Below are positions 30,443-39,475 of a DNA stretch of 64,000 nucleotides, one piece after another; the first letter of the stretch is position 1, and every line of letters begins with the position of its first letter. A program made the position numbers and the translations under genes. The notes below the pieces were generated by a model that had not been told where the DNA came from, made no database searches, and saw nothing but the letters and a program-made list of their open reading frames with translations. This stretch comes from Brevibacterium casei CIP 102111 (GTDB taxonomy: Bacteria; Actinomycetota; Actinomycetes; Actinomycetales; Brevibacteriaceae): contig NZ_FXZC01000007.1 of the NCBI RefSeq assembly GCF_900169275.1, positions 112,517 to 176,516 on the forward strand, read 5' to 3'.

Positions 30443-30747
30443 TGAATTATTACATGCGTCCCGTTTATGACCCTCGGCAAGTACCTCCGCGACCCAAGAA
30501 TGGTTTGAGTACCGCTTCCTTGGTCATCGGAGTCGCTGCGTGTACCGCCGCAATTTGTTCGCCTGCCGGAGCGGGCGGCACTGGAGCGGCGATGGTGCTC
30601 GGAGTCCTCGGCCTGGTCTTTGGCTGTATTGGAATCGGTCGAGCGAACTCAGGCGAGTCTACTAACAAAGGGTCAGCGATAGCGGGGGTAGTCACCTCGC
30701 CTGCCGCAGTTGTTATTGCGATCATAAGCATTGGCATTGCAACCTGA
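30442..30747 (+). CDS. Small membrane protein, DUF4190-like
   Basis: This 101-residue protein has a Pro/Tyr-rich N-terminus (YYMRPVYDPRQVPPRPKNG) and two hydrophobic helices (about 25-60 and 78-100) separated by IGRANSGESTNKGSAIAG, the pattern of DUF4190 proteins. The GTG overlaps the last base of the pabAB stop; an ATG 12 nt later is an alternative start. The gene is less G+C-rich than its surroundings. The function is unknown. Confidence 0.65.
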   Translation: MNYYMRPVYDPRQVPPRPKNGLSTASLVIGVAACTAAICSPAGAGGTGAAMVLGVLGLVFGCIGIGRANSGESTNKGSAIAGVVTSPAAVVIAIISIGIAT

Positions 30748-30840
30748 ACTTGCTAAAGGCACCTGGACCACGATTTCGTCTGGACCTAGAACTTAGCGCG
30801 TCACTTCAGCTCAGTTTCCTTAAAGCTGGTGCGCCAGGAC

Positions 30841-32400
30841 CTAGTCGCGCAGCATTTCATCGACACGACCCGAGTTGGTTTGCGGCACATAAGCCTCCCG
30901 CTTCCCGTAGATCGTCAACGGCAGCACGTCGCGATCCGTGCGCAGGGTGAACGACTTCGTCAGCATCGAGAACACGTACCCGAACACCACCGACGCGACG
31001 AACGCGACGATCGAGATCGCGAACGGGTTGAGGCCGACGACGTTCTGGACATACCAGGCGAGCCCTGCGCCGAAGAGCAGACCGCACAGCACTCCGAAGG
31101 TGTTGGCTCGCTTCGTGAAGATCCCCAAAGCGAAGACACCAGCGAGCGGAACGCCGAAGAGGCCTGTGATGCTGAGGAACAGATCCCACGTCTCCGCCTG
31201 ATCGGTTGCGACCAGGTAGAGCGCCACGGCGACCGACGCGGCTCCGACAGCGATGATGACGAACCGCGAGAAGCCCACTCCTGACCGCGCCTGCCCATCG
31301 CGCGGCGGGAAGAACCGGTCGCGGATGTCGACAGTGACGCACGCCGAGATCGAATTGAGGCTCGATGAGATCGTCGACTGCGCTGCGGCGAAGATCGCCG
31401 CGATGAGCAGACCCGAGATCCCAGCCGGCAGCACATTCACCGCGAAGTAGGGGACGATCGCCGAGGTGTTGAAGTCCGCCGGCAACGCGTCTGCGTGCCG
31501 GTAGTAGCTGTAGAGCACTGTCCCGATCCCGTAGAAGAGGGGAATCGTCAGCAGCGCGAGGAACCCGTTGACCATGAGCGACCGGGCGGCCCCGCCCGGC
31601 GCATCGGTGGTCTGATACCGCTGCACGACGTCCTGGCTGGCCGTGTACTGGTGGAGATTGTTGAAGACCGACCCGAGGAAGATGATCGGGATGGCCGCTG
31701 CCGCTCCGCCGATCGTCCAATTCTCGGCGGAGATGAGCTTGTCGTCCGCCGCAGCATCGGCGGCCACGGTGGCAAATCCACCGTCGATGGCCGCGATGCC
31801 GAAGATGAGGATGACTGCCGCCCCGACGAGGAGGATGATCGCCTGTGCGACGTCCGACCAGATGACGCCTTCCATGCCGCCGAGGAACGTGTAGATCACC
31901 GAGAGCACACCAACGGCGCCGGCGATGAGCACCGGACTGAGGTCGGTGACGGAACTGATCGCCAGCGTCGGCAGATAGACGACGATGGCCACACGGCCGA
32001 TGTGGAAGAGGACGAAGAGCACTGACCCGAGCACGCGGATGCTCGGCCCGAACCGCGCCTCGAGGTATTCGTACGCGGTCGTGACATCGAGCTTCCGGAA
32101 GAACGGGATGTAGAACCAGACGAGGATGGGCACGAGCAGGAAGATCGCAATGTTGCCCGCCGCATACGACCAGTCGTTGAGGAACGACTGCTCCGGCGTC
32201 GACATGAACGTGATCGCCGACAGCGTCGTCGCATAGATGCTGAAACCCGCCGCCCACGACGGAATCCGGCCGCTGGCCCTGAAGAACTCCTCGGTGCTCT
32301 GTCCCGCTTTGCGGGTGAACCAGACACCGATGGCCAGTGTCGCAAGCAGATAGATGATGATCACGGCCCAGTTGAGCCCGCCAAGTCCTGGAGCGTCCAT
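30841..32400 (-). CDS. Sodium:solute symporter (SSS family)
   Basis: This 519-residue protein with about 13 helices belongs to the SSS family: NWAVIIIYLLATLAIGVWFTRKAG at the N-terminus, GRIPSWAAGFSIYATTLSAITFMSTP (about 44-70), and the conserved helix AQSTISSSLNSISACVTVD with its sodium-site Ser residues (about 340-358). It is closest in style to the sialic-acid/pantothenate/iodide branch. The racemase gene lies 202 nt upstream on the same strand, so an amino acid or organic acid substrate is plausible. Confidence 0.88.
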   Translation of the reverse strand: MDAPGLGGLNWAVIIIYLLATLAIGVWFTRKAGQSTEEFFRASGRIPSWAAGFSIYATTLSAITFMSTPEQSFLNDWSYAAGNIAIFLLVPILVWFYIPFFRKLDVTTAYEYLEARFGPSIRVLGSVLFVLFHIGRVAIVVYLPTLAISSVTDLSPVLIAGAVGVLSVIYTFLGGMEGVIWSDVAQAIILLVGAAVILIFGIAAIDGGFATVAADAAADDKLISAENWTIGGAAAAIPIIFLGSVFNNLHQYTASQDVVQRYQTTDAPGGAARSLMVNGFLALLTIPLFYGIGTVLYSYYRHADALPADFNTSAIVPYFAVNVLPAGISGLLIAAIFAAAQSTISSSLNSISACVTVDIRDRFFPPRDGQARSGVGFSRFVIIAVGAASVAVALYLVATDQAETWDLFLSITGLFGVPLAGVFALGIFTKRANTFGVLCGLLFGAGLAWYVQNVVGLNPFAISIVAFVASVVFGYVFSMLTKSFTLRTDRDVLPLTIYGKREAYVPQTNSGRVDEMLRD

Positions 32401-32602
32401 GCCCCTCCTCGAAAACCGGACGGGATCTCAGCAGACCTCGACCCCGAAACGAACAGACGATCGTGTTTCCCTAATCCGAGAAGTTACCGGAAGGTCGCAT
32501 CGGAGACAACTGTGATTGTCGAATTGATCGATTCCGCGACCCTATCCGCCCCAGGTCACAAGGGTGGCCCAACCACGCACGAGAGCGCGGTCGGCTCCAC
32601 GA

Positions 32603-33310
32603 TCAGACCGCAGCCAGCTCGTCTGCCATCATCCACTCGACGATCGCCGCCACGTGAGCATCGACCGAATCGATCGCCGGCAGGGGAGCGACCTCCGGAG
32701 GAACGAGCAGCCCGATTTCGGTGCACGACAGAGCCACAGCGTCGGCGCCTCGGTTGGCCAGTGACTGCATGATCTCGATGTAGCGAGCGCGCGAGGCATC
32801 GGTGAACCTGCCCTGGGTGAGCTCGTCCCAGATGATCCGGTCGACCTCGAGACACGTCGCCTCATCGGGGACGAGCGTCGTGATGCCCTGCGCTTCGAGA
32901 CGCTCAGTGTAGAAGCCGTCGAGCATCGTCCACTTCGTCCCCAGCACGGCCAGCGTCGAATACCCGCGGTCCTTCGCCATCGCAGCGATCGAATCGACGA
33001 TGTGGATGAGCGGAACGTCAACGGTCGCCTCGACCGTCGGTGCCGTCTTGTGCATGAGGTTCGTCGCGATCGCGACCGCCTCGGCGCCGCCGGCAGCGAG
33101 ACGCTGACCCGTCGCCGCCAACGCCGCCGAGGCCCCGTCCCAGTCCTCGGCGATCTGGTAGTCACGGATTCCGGAGAAGTCGCACGAGTCGAGGAGGATC
33201 TGCGCGGAGTGATGCCCGCCGAGGCGCTCGGCGATCGCCGCATTGATCTTCGTGTAGTACTCGATGCTCGAGTGCCAGCTCATTCCACCCAGCAGTCCGA
33301 TTCTCCGCAC
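32603..33310 (-). CDS. Aspartate/glutamate racemase family protein (YgeA-like)
   Basis: This 235-residue amino acid racemase has the family N-terminus RIGLLGGMSWHSSIEYYTKIN and the C-terminal catalytic cysteine in ALSCTEIGLL. The first catalytic position reads IATNLMHKTAP, with threonine where two-cysteine racemases have cysteine; E. coli YgeA has this Thr/Cys arrangement. The GTG at 33310 is chosen because AGGAG lies 7 nt before it; upstream ATGs at 33325 and 33358 are less likely. A LysR regulator is divergent and a symporter follows, suggesting an uptake and racemisation unit. Confidence 0.85.
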   Translation of the reverse strand: MRRIGLLGGMSWHSSIEYYTKINAAIAERLGGHHSAQILLDSCDFSGIRDYQIAEDWDGASAALAATGQRLAAGGAEAVAIATNLMHKTAPTVEATVDVPLIHIVDSIAAMAKDRGYSTLAVLGTKWTMLDGFYTERLEAQGITTLVPDEATCLEVDRIIWDELTQGRFTDASRARYIEIMQSLANRGADAVALSCTEIGLLVPPEVAPLPAIDSVDAHVAAIVEWMMADELAAV

Positions 33311-33448
33311 CGTCGTTCTCCTCATCGTTCCCACTGCGACTGCCATCCCGAACCGCAACAGTTCAGCCAGCGACAGTCGCCAATTTCTTATGCCCTTCTA
33401 GTCTGAACCACGCAGAACCCCGGCAGTAGACCCAGTTACGACTGACAT

Positions 33449-33469
33449 GACATAAGCTGAACTTATGTC
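33449..33469. promoter_or_regulatory. 8-bp inverted repeat over the LysR gene start
   Basis: GACATAAG-CTGAA-CTTATGTC spans 33449-33469. It overlaps both the -10-like box TAAGCT (33453-33458) and the ATG at 33465. It is a probable autoregulatory site. A CTTATG half-site also occurs near 33387, closer to the racemase gene. Confidence 0.5.
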
Positions 33470-34424
33470 CGAGCACTTCGACCAGGCCCTCGCCACGGGC
33501 GACCCGAAACGCCTCCTCCTCTTCGGCGCCGTCGCCGCAGCCGGCAGCCTCGGCGCCGCCGCCCGGGAGATCGGCTGGTCCCAACCCGCGCTCTCTCAGC
33601 ACATGTCAGCGCTCGAGAAGGATCTCGGCGTCACCCTCTTCGACCGCACCCCACGCGGCATCGTCCTCACGACCGCCGGCCAGCTCGCCCTCATCCGCGC
33701 ATCCGAGGTCGCCGCCTCGGTGACGGGACTCCGCCGCGACCTTGCGACCGCGTTCGGCCTCGGCGGACGCAATGTCCGCCTCGCCGGCTTCCCCAGCTTT
33801 GTCATCGGTCCCCTCGCCGCCGCCCTCGGCACGCTCGAGACGAGCGCCGCTGACCACCCGGACACGGTCACCCGGCACTCCTACGAAGTCGTCGAGGCCG
33901 AACCGCCCGAAGCGCTCACCCTGCTTGAGAGCGGCGCGATCGACGTCGCCTTCGTCTTCCACCACGAGGACGAGGACCCACCGCGCCTGGAGGGCGCGAC
34001 GACGATCGACCTCGGCGAGGATCGGCTCGACCTCCTCGTTCCCGAACGCTGGAACCGGGCCGGGCAGATCCATACGCTCACCGACGTCGCCGAGCTGCCG
34101 TGGATCATGGGCTGCGAACGGTGCCGGTCGACCGCGGAACGACTGTGCCGGCGGGCAGGGTTCGAACCGCGGACGCGGCACATCACCGACAATCCCGGTG
34201 CGATCCAGGCATTGGTGTCGAACAGCCTCGGCGTGGCCCTGCTCCCGCAGAGCGCCCGACGCACGACCGCGGTCGACGGGATCGCGGCGATCTCGATCGC
34301 CGAAGTCGGCACCCGGCGCATCAGCGCCCTTGTCCCCGCCGAACTCGACACGGCACTGGAGATCACCGACCTCCTCGACGCACTGCGAACTCTGAGTCTT
34401 GGTCGCGGAGATCGTCAGGAGTGA
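33465..34424 (+). CDS. LysR family transcriptional regulator
   Basis: This 319-residue regulator has the LysR winged helix (about 10-75: LLLFGAVAAAGSLGAAAREIGWSQPALSQHMSALEKDLGVTLFDR) and the C-terminal effector-binding domain (about 95-305). The recognition helix is typical. It is divergent from the racemase gene, so it probably controls racemase and symporter in response to the transported compound. TAAGCT ends 6 nt before the ATG, which suggests a leaderless mRNA. Confidence 0.92.
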   Translation: MSEHFDQALATGDPKRLLLFGAVAAAGSLGAAAREIGWSQPALSQHMSALEKDLGVTLFDRTPRGIVLTTAGQLALIRASEVAASVTGLRRDLATAFGLGGRNVRLAGFPSFVIGPLAAALGTLETSAADHPDTVTRHSYEVVEAEPPEALTLLESGAIDVAFVFHHEDEDPPRLEGATTIDLGEDRLDLLVPERWNRAGQIHTLTDVAELPWIMGCERCRSTAERLCRRAGFEPRTRHITDNPGAIQALVSNSLGVALLPQSARRTTAVDGIAAISIAEVGTRRISALVPAELDTALEITDLLDALRTLSLGRGDRQE

Positions 34425-34516
34425 TCAATTAGGGTGGTGAGAGCGCGCAGCTGAGCCCGACGACCTCCGCAGGCGTCGGCCGGCCACGGACACGGACGAC
34501 GAAAGGGGGAGTGCGG

Positions 34517-36532
34517 ATGACGATCCTCTACTCCATCGGATTGGGTCTCATCAACGCTGTCATCGTCGGCTTCCTCGTCCGGCGGATGATGATCATCGGC
34601 ACCGGCGCCGCCCGCAACACCGTCGTCTCCCTCATCATGGGCCTTTCGATCTGGCCCATCACCCTTCAGGCGTACAAGCTCCTCGGCATCTCCGAGGACA
34701 ACACGTACCCGAGCCTCGACATGAGCTTCCCCGCGATCATGGTCTTCCTCCTCCTCTTCGCGTGGGCCATCGTCCTCCAGATGTTCGTCCTCCTCGCCAT
34801 CGAACTCGTCCTGCCCACGGGCACCCTGTCCTCCGTGCTGCGCTCGGCGCCGAAGATCCCCACCTGGTACCGCCGCGTCAACCGGTTGGCCCAAGTCCAG
34901 AAGATCCTCATCCAGTTCGGTCTCGCCCGCTACCTCAAACCCCGCATCCCGACCCTGCGCGTGTCCCTGCGGGAGATCGCAGCGACGACCCGTGATGCGC
35001 TGGCCGCGGCCGGGGTGACGTTCGTCAAGCTCGGGCAGTTCATCGCGACCCGCGGGGATATGATCCCGCACGAGTTCGTCGAGGAGTTCTCCAAACTCCA
35101 GGCCGGCGTTCCGCCGGTTCCCTTCGCCGAGGTGAAGGAACAGTTGGAGACCCAATGGGGTCGTCCCGTCGCCGAGGTGTTCGAGAGTTTCGACGAAGTG
35201 CCCTTCGCGGCCGCATCGGTGGCACAGGTCCATCGTGCGGTGACGTGGGAAGGGCAGGCCGTCGCCGTCAAGGTGCAGCGGCCGAAGATCCGCAAGCAGG
35301 TGCGCGCGGATTCCGACATTGTCCTCACGCTCGCCGAGCGGCTCGAGCGGTCGACGGATTGGGCGAGGAAGGTCGGGGTCGTCAAGCTTGCGCAGAGCTT
35401 CGTCGAATCCCTCCAGGGCGAACTCGACTACCGTGGGGAGCTCGCGCACATCGAGGCGCTGCGCGATGCAGACGAACAGGGCAAGGCGCGGACGGAGACG
35501 ACGTCGGTCGTCGAGATCCCCAACGTCTACCCGGAGCTGTCGGGGGAGTACGTCATCGTCATGGACCTCGTCGAGGGTGTGCCGCTCTCGCGGGCCGATG
35601 ATGTGGTCAATGGGCTTTCGCAGATCGCGCGGGGTGAGATCGCGCAGGATCTCTTCCTCATGGTCGTCCGGCAGGTGCTGGGCAAGGGGATCTTCCATGC
35701 CGATCTCCACCCGGGCAATATCATCGTCTCCTCGTCGGGGCGTGCGGGGTTGGTCGACTTCGGGGCGATCGGGCTCATCGACAAGCGCGACCGGCGGGCG
35801 ATCGCCCTGCTGCTCATGGCCTTCGATTCGCAGAATTCCCATGCGGCGACCGCGGCGATCCTCGAGCTGCTCGGGACACCGAGCGATGTCGACCTCCGGG
35901 AGCTGCAGCGCGAGATCGGGCAGATCATGCTCAAGTACGGGGATGGTCGGCCGGGGTCGACGTCAGCGGCGCTCTTCGGTGAGCTCATCGACTTCGTCGT
36001 CGATTTCGGGTTCCCGATGCCGACCTCGGTGGCGACAGCGTTCCGGGCGATCAGCACGCTCGAGGGCTCGATCATGAAGCTTGATCCCAGGCTCAATCTG
36101 CTCACGTTGGTGACGCGGAATGGGAAGGATCTGCTGCGTGAGGTCGGGGGACTCGGTGTCGATCGCAGTGAGATGACGCTCTACTTCGCGGCGACGGTGC
36201 CGCAGATGGCGGAGCTGCCGGCGCAGGTGTCACGGATCGCGGGGCATCTGCAGGACGGGACGTTGGATGTCGGGACGAGTGGGTTGAACATCTCGATGAT
36301 CAAGAACCTGCTCAAGTCGACGGTCGAGCAGTTCATCCAGGTGATCGTCTCGACGGCGTTGATCCTTGGGGGAGTGATCCTCATGGCCGCGAACTTCGGG
36401 CCGCAGTTGGCGCCGGAGCTCAAGCTGTTCACGTATTTCGGGGCGTGGGTGCTGCTGGCGGGCAGTGTGCTGGCGGCGCTGGTGCTGGCGCCCGCGCTGC
36501 GGCAGCGGATGGCGTGGGACAGCCTGGGGTAG
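34517..36532 (+). CDS. AarF/UbiB (ABC1) family kinase-like protein
   Basis: This 671-residue protein has N-terminal helices (about 1-95), an atypical ABC1 kinase domain (about 150-480) and two C-terminal helices (about 610-665). Family motifs are [19 protein letters not shown], the lysine in [22 protein letters not shown] and VDFGAIGLI. UbiB relatives support ubiquinone synthesis; actinobacteria have menaquinone, so the role is unclear. GGGAG lies 5 nt before the ATG. The last 584 bp, including the terminal helices, are duplicated at 41306-41889. Confidence 0.88.
   Translation: MTILYSIGLGLINAVIVGFLVRRMMIIGTGAARNTVVSLIMGLSIWPITLQAYKLLGISEDNTYPSLDMSFPAIMVFLLLFAWAIVLQMFVLLAIELVLPTGTLSSVLRSAPKIPTWYRRVNRLAQVQKILIQFGLARYLKPRIPTLRVSLREIAATTRDALAAAGVTFVKLGQFIATRGDMIPHEFVEEFSKLQAGVPPVPFAEVKEQLETQWGRPVAEVFESFDEVPFAAASVAQVHRAVTWEGQAVAVKVQRPKIRKQVRADSDIVLTLAERLERSTDWARKVGVVKLAQSFVESLQGELDYRGELAHIEALRDADEQGKARTETTSVVEIPNVYPELSGEYVIVMDLVEGVPLSRADDVVNGLSQIARGEIAQDLFLMVVRQVLGKGIFHADLHPGNIIVSSSGRAGLVDFGAIGLIDKRDRRAIALLLMAFDSQNSHAATAAILELLGTPSDVDLRELQREIGQIMLKYGDGRPGSTSAALFGELIDFVVDFGFPMPTSVATAFRAISTLEGSIMKLDPRLNLLTLVTRNGKDLLREVGGLGVDRSEMTLYFAATVPQMAELPAQVSRIAGHLQDGTLDVGTSGLNISMIKNLLKSTVEQFIQVIVSTALILGGVILMAANFGPQLAPELKLFTYFGAWVLLAGSVLAALVLAPALRQRMAWDSLG
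35949..36532 (+). repeat. Direct repeat, copy 1 (3' end of the aarF-family gene)
   Basis: This segment aligns without gaps to 41306-41889 at a constant offset of 5357. I counted about 37 differences by eye, roughly 94% identity, nearly all at silent codon positions. It flanks the left side of the segment carrying the RpiR, S10 peptidase and DUF885 genes. Confidence 0.95.
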
Positions 36533-36582
36533 AGGCGCTCAGTCGACGCCGCGTGTGCGGATGAGACCGTGATTCGCTCCCC

Positions 36583-37431
36583 TCAGTCGCTGACCACTGC
36601 ACCGGTCAGCGTCCAGAGGCGTTGCAGTTCTTCGAGCTTCGCTTCCGAGCGTTCCGGGTCGAGGTTCGCCAGCGCACTCACGACGCACTGGACCACGCTG
36701 ACAGCACACGTCACCGAAGCCATCGGTCCTGCTCCCTCGGACGGTACGAGAATCAGCCGATCAGCAAGCTCGGCGAGCTTCGACCGCTGATCGGCGATGA
36801 CGACGATCCGAACCCCACGAGCCTTCGCATATTCGCACAGTGGGACGAGGTTCGCGTCGGTTCTCCAGATCGAGAAGGTGAGGAGGCAGTCGCCGGGTCC
36901 GAGCCTGCGAACGTCGTTGATCATGCTGGTCGCCGAGCCGTCGCTGAGGACAATCCGGTATCCGAGCGCGAGTCCGTTGTGCGCCAGCACTGCTCCCGGA
37001 GCGACGTAGGCGCCGGTGGCCAAGACGACTGTCGACTGCGCATCCGAAATCACGGTGGCGACGTCGTCGATCGCCTCCTCGGTCAGTGTTTCCGCGAGGA
37101 GATGGATGAGTTCGACGTCCCTGGCCAGTGGTTCAAGTGAGGGCTTCTTCGTTGTTGTCGCGTTTCTGGCGAAGTGTTTGTCCGGATCCAGGGATGACAG
37201 GAACCGATTGCGTACCTCTGTCGACAGCTCGGGCCACCCGGAGAAGCCGATGGCTTGGGCCGCTCGGACAACGGTCGCGATATTGACCCCAGCCGCCTCA
37301 GCCAGCGCCGCGCCGCTGCAGTACGAGGCCCGTTCGGGATCCGCACCGATCGCGCGGAGCACAGCAACCGAGCCAGGAGACAGCTTTCGGCGGGATATCA
37401 GGCCTTCGAGCCACGTCGCGATGATATTCAC
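36583..37431 (-). CDS. RpiR/MurR family regulator with SIS domain
   Basis: This 282-residue regulator has an N-terminal RpiR helix-turn-helix (about 15-80: SGAALAEAAGVNIATVVRAAQAIGFSGWPEL) and a C-terminal SIS sugar-phosphate-type domain (about 120-250: VVLATGAYVAPGAVLAHNGLALGYRIVL, LLTFSIWRTDANLV). RpiR proteins usually sense phosphosugars; here the neighbours are a peptide-transporter remnant and two peptidase-like genes. It is divergent from them. An 8-bp palindrome ACTGCAGT lies at 37454-37461 in the gap. Confidence 0.85.
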   Translation of the reverse strand: MNIIATWLEGLISRRKLSPGSVAVLRAIGADPERASYCSGAALAEAAGVNIATVVRAAQAIGFSGWPELSTEVRNRFLSSLDPDKHFARNATTTKKPSLEPLARDVELIHLLAETLTEEAIDDVATVISDAQSTVVLATGAYVAPGAVLAHNGLALGYRIVLSDGSATSMINDVRRLGPGDCLLTFSIWRTDANLVPLCEYAKARGVRIVVIADQRSKLAELADRLILVPSEGAGPMASVTCAVSVVQCVVSALANLDPERSEAKLEELQRLWTLTGAVVSD

Positions 37432-37664
37432 GCTGTCCCCCCTTGCAACAGATACTGCAGTGATCTATATTCGACGTGTGACCGAGACAACACAGCGTAC
37501 CGGATTCTGGCCACGGAAGTCGACCAAACTCCAGGACTACGGTCTCTCTGATTCTCAACTCTGTGCAGTGGGATCTGCAACAGTGTTTGCGGTCGCATGG
37601 AACCACGTGTCGTGACAGCACGGTCGAGGGAGCCTGCTTGGGAATCATCGCGTCGCCTGGGCGG

Positions 37665-37817
37665 CCGTATCACGTGGCGGTGATGACGACTGGCCGCAAC
37701 GTCGAACAGGGCGCCAGTGATGAGGTGGTCGATCACCCTCAGCATGAATACACGCGGTCTCTGCTCGCAGCGGTGCCCACACTCGAACCTCGGCGGGAGA
37801 ACGCGGAACCGTCGTGA
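37665..37817 (+). pseudogene. Remnant of a peptide ABC-transporter ATPase (DppD/OppF type), C-terminus only
   Basis: The frame ends with [20 protein letters not shown], then [17 protein letters not shown]. This is the typical end of an oligopeptide ABC ATPase (VMYxGxIVExG...PxHPYTxxLLxAVP). Everything before it (Walker A, signature, Walker B) is missing, and no Shine-Dalgarno sequence or start supports it. It therefore looks like a deletion remnant of a dpp/opp operon. Its stop overlaps a GTG in frame with the next gene, as if the S10 peptidase was once the last gene of that operon. Confidence 0.75.
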
Positions 37818-37876
37818 TCAGCTGTTCCCTCCGACGCCGAGGAGGGGACGACATCGAAAGGAGCGGCAAGACAGAC

Positions 37877-39394
37877 ATGCCGGACACACGTACACAGGAC
37901 CCGGAGACGACTCGTGGGGCGGAGAAGCCCGTGCCGGTCGACGACTTCGTCGTCACCGACCATGAGCTCGATCTTCCTACGGGAACGCTGAAGTATCGCG
38001 CGCAGGCGGGCCGAATGGTCATCGGCTCCGAAGTGGTCGACGACGGCGTCTTCGAGGGACTGACCCCGAAAGCGCAGATCTTCACGACCTCGTACACGGC
38101 CGTCCCCGACGAGGGAGACCAGGACCCGAGCCGACCGGTGATCTTCGTGTTCAACGGCGGACCGGGCTCCTCCTCGGCGTGGCTGCACATCGGACTGTTC
38201 GGCCCCCGCCGCGTGGTGACCAACGACATCGGGCACCGCACGCCGCCTCCCTACGGTCTCGTCGACAACCTCGAAACCTCCCTGGCATACGCCGACCTCG
38301 TCTTCATCGATCCCGTGACGACGGGGTTCTCCCGCACCGCCGAAGGGGAGAAGCCGGCGGACTTCCACAGCTTCAGCGGTGACCGCGACGTCGTCGGCGA
38401 GGTGATCAGACTCTGGCTGAGCCGGAACAACCGATGGACCTCTCCGAAGTTCCTCGCCGGGGAGTCCTACGGCACGACCCGTGCGGCCGCGCTGGCCGGT
38501 CACCTGGCGACACGTCATGGCATCGCGTTCAACGGCATCATCCTCATCTCCGCGGTGCTCGACTTCGGCACGGTCGTCTTCACCGAGGGCAACGAAGCCC
38601 CCTACCTCCACTACCTGCCGACATTCGCCGCCGTCGCGCACTTCCACGGCAGGCATCCGGACCGCACTGTCGAAGACGTTGTCGCCGAAGCCACCGAGTT
38701 CGCCTACGGGGACTACGCTCGCGCGCTGGAACGCGGCCACCGCCTCGGCGAGACGGAGAGGAAGCAGGTCGGAAAGAGGCTGGCCCACCTCATCGGTCTC
38801 GACGAGGACTTCGTGCAGCTCGCCGATCTGCGCATCGACGAATTCACCTTCTTCAGCGAACTTCTGCGCGATGAACGTCTGCGCATCGGACGGCTCGATG
38901 CACGGTTCACCGCGCATCCGGGCAAAGTCGCGGCGGAGACCCTCGGGGACGATCCGTCCTACCCGATCATCCAGTACCCGTACACGGTGGGCATCAACGA
39001 GCTGCTGCGGGCGGAGCTGAAGTACGAAACGGATCTCACCTACGAGGTGCTCACCTCCCGCGTGCATCCGTGGTCGTACAAGGAGTTCGAGAACGCGCTC
39101 GTCAACACAGCTGAGGACCTCGCGTTCGCGATGCGGGCGAATCCCGACCTCAAGGTCTATGTGGGCTTCGGGTACCACGACTGTGCGACACCGTTCGCGG
39201 CGTCGGAGCATGTGCTCGCGCACCTGCGGATCTCCGATGAGGCGCACGAGCAGATCGTGCGCCGCTACTATCCCGCCGGACACATGATGTACGTCAACCA
39301 GGAGGTGCGCGTCGACCAACTGCGCGACATCGCCGACTTCGTCGCGTGGTCGACGCGGACAGGTGACAAACCGGAGTCGAACCAGCCCGTGTGA
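37877..39394 (+). CDS. S10 family serine carboxypeptidase
   Basis: This 505-residue protein shows the S10 fold: VFNGGPGSSSAWLHIGLFGPRR (oxyanion region), catalytic Ser197 in AGESYGTTRAAAL, Asp435 in FGYHDCATPF and His469 in PAGHMMYV. S10 enzymes remove C-terminal residues from peptides. No signal peptide is visible, so it is probably cytoplasmic and could process imported peptides. The ATG at 37877 follows AAAGGAG by 13 nt; a GTG at 37814 overlapping the ABC remnant would add 21 residues. DUF885 follows in the same direction. Confidence 0.88.
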   Translation: MPDTRTQDPETTRGAEKPVPVDDFVVTDHELDLPTGTLKYRAQAGRMVIGSEVVDDGVFEGLTPKAQIFTTSYTAVPDEGDQDPSRPVIFVFNGGPGSSSAWLHIGLFGPRRVVTNDIGHRTPPPYGLVDNLETSLAYADLVFIDPVTTGFSRTAEGEKPADFHSFSGDRDVVGEVIRLWLSRNNRWTSPKFLAGESYGTTRAAALAGHLATRHGIAFNGIILISAVLDFGTVVFTEGNEAPYLHYLPTFAAVAHFHGRHPDRTVEDVVAEATEFAYGDYARALERGHRLGETERKQVGKRLAHLIGLDEDFVQLADLRIDEFTFFSELLRDERLRIGRLDARFTAHPGKVAAETLGDDPSYPIIQYPYTVGINELLRAELKYETDLTYEVLTSRVHPWSYKEFENALVNTAEDLAFAMRANPDLKVYVGFGYHDCATPFAASEHVLAHLRISDEAHEQIVRRYYPAGHMMYVNQEVRVDQLRDIADFVAWSTRTGDKPESNQPV

Positions 39395-39475
39395 GGGAGG
39401 CGACCGAACGTCCGGCGCGGGTCGAAGCCTCGGCTGTGCTGCCGTTCGGTCGAGGCGAGGAGGAGAAAAGAGCCG

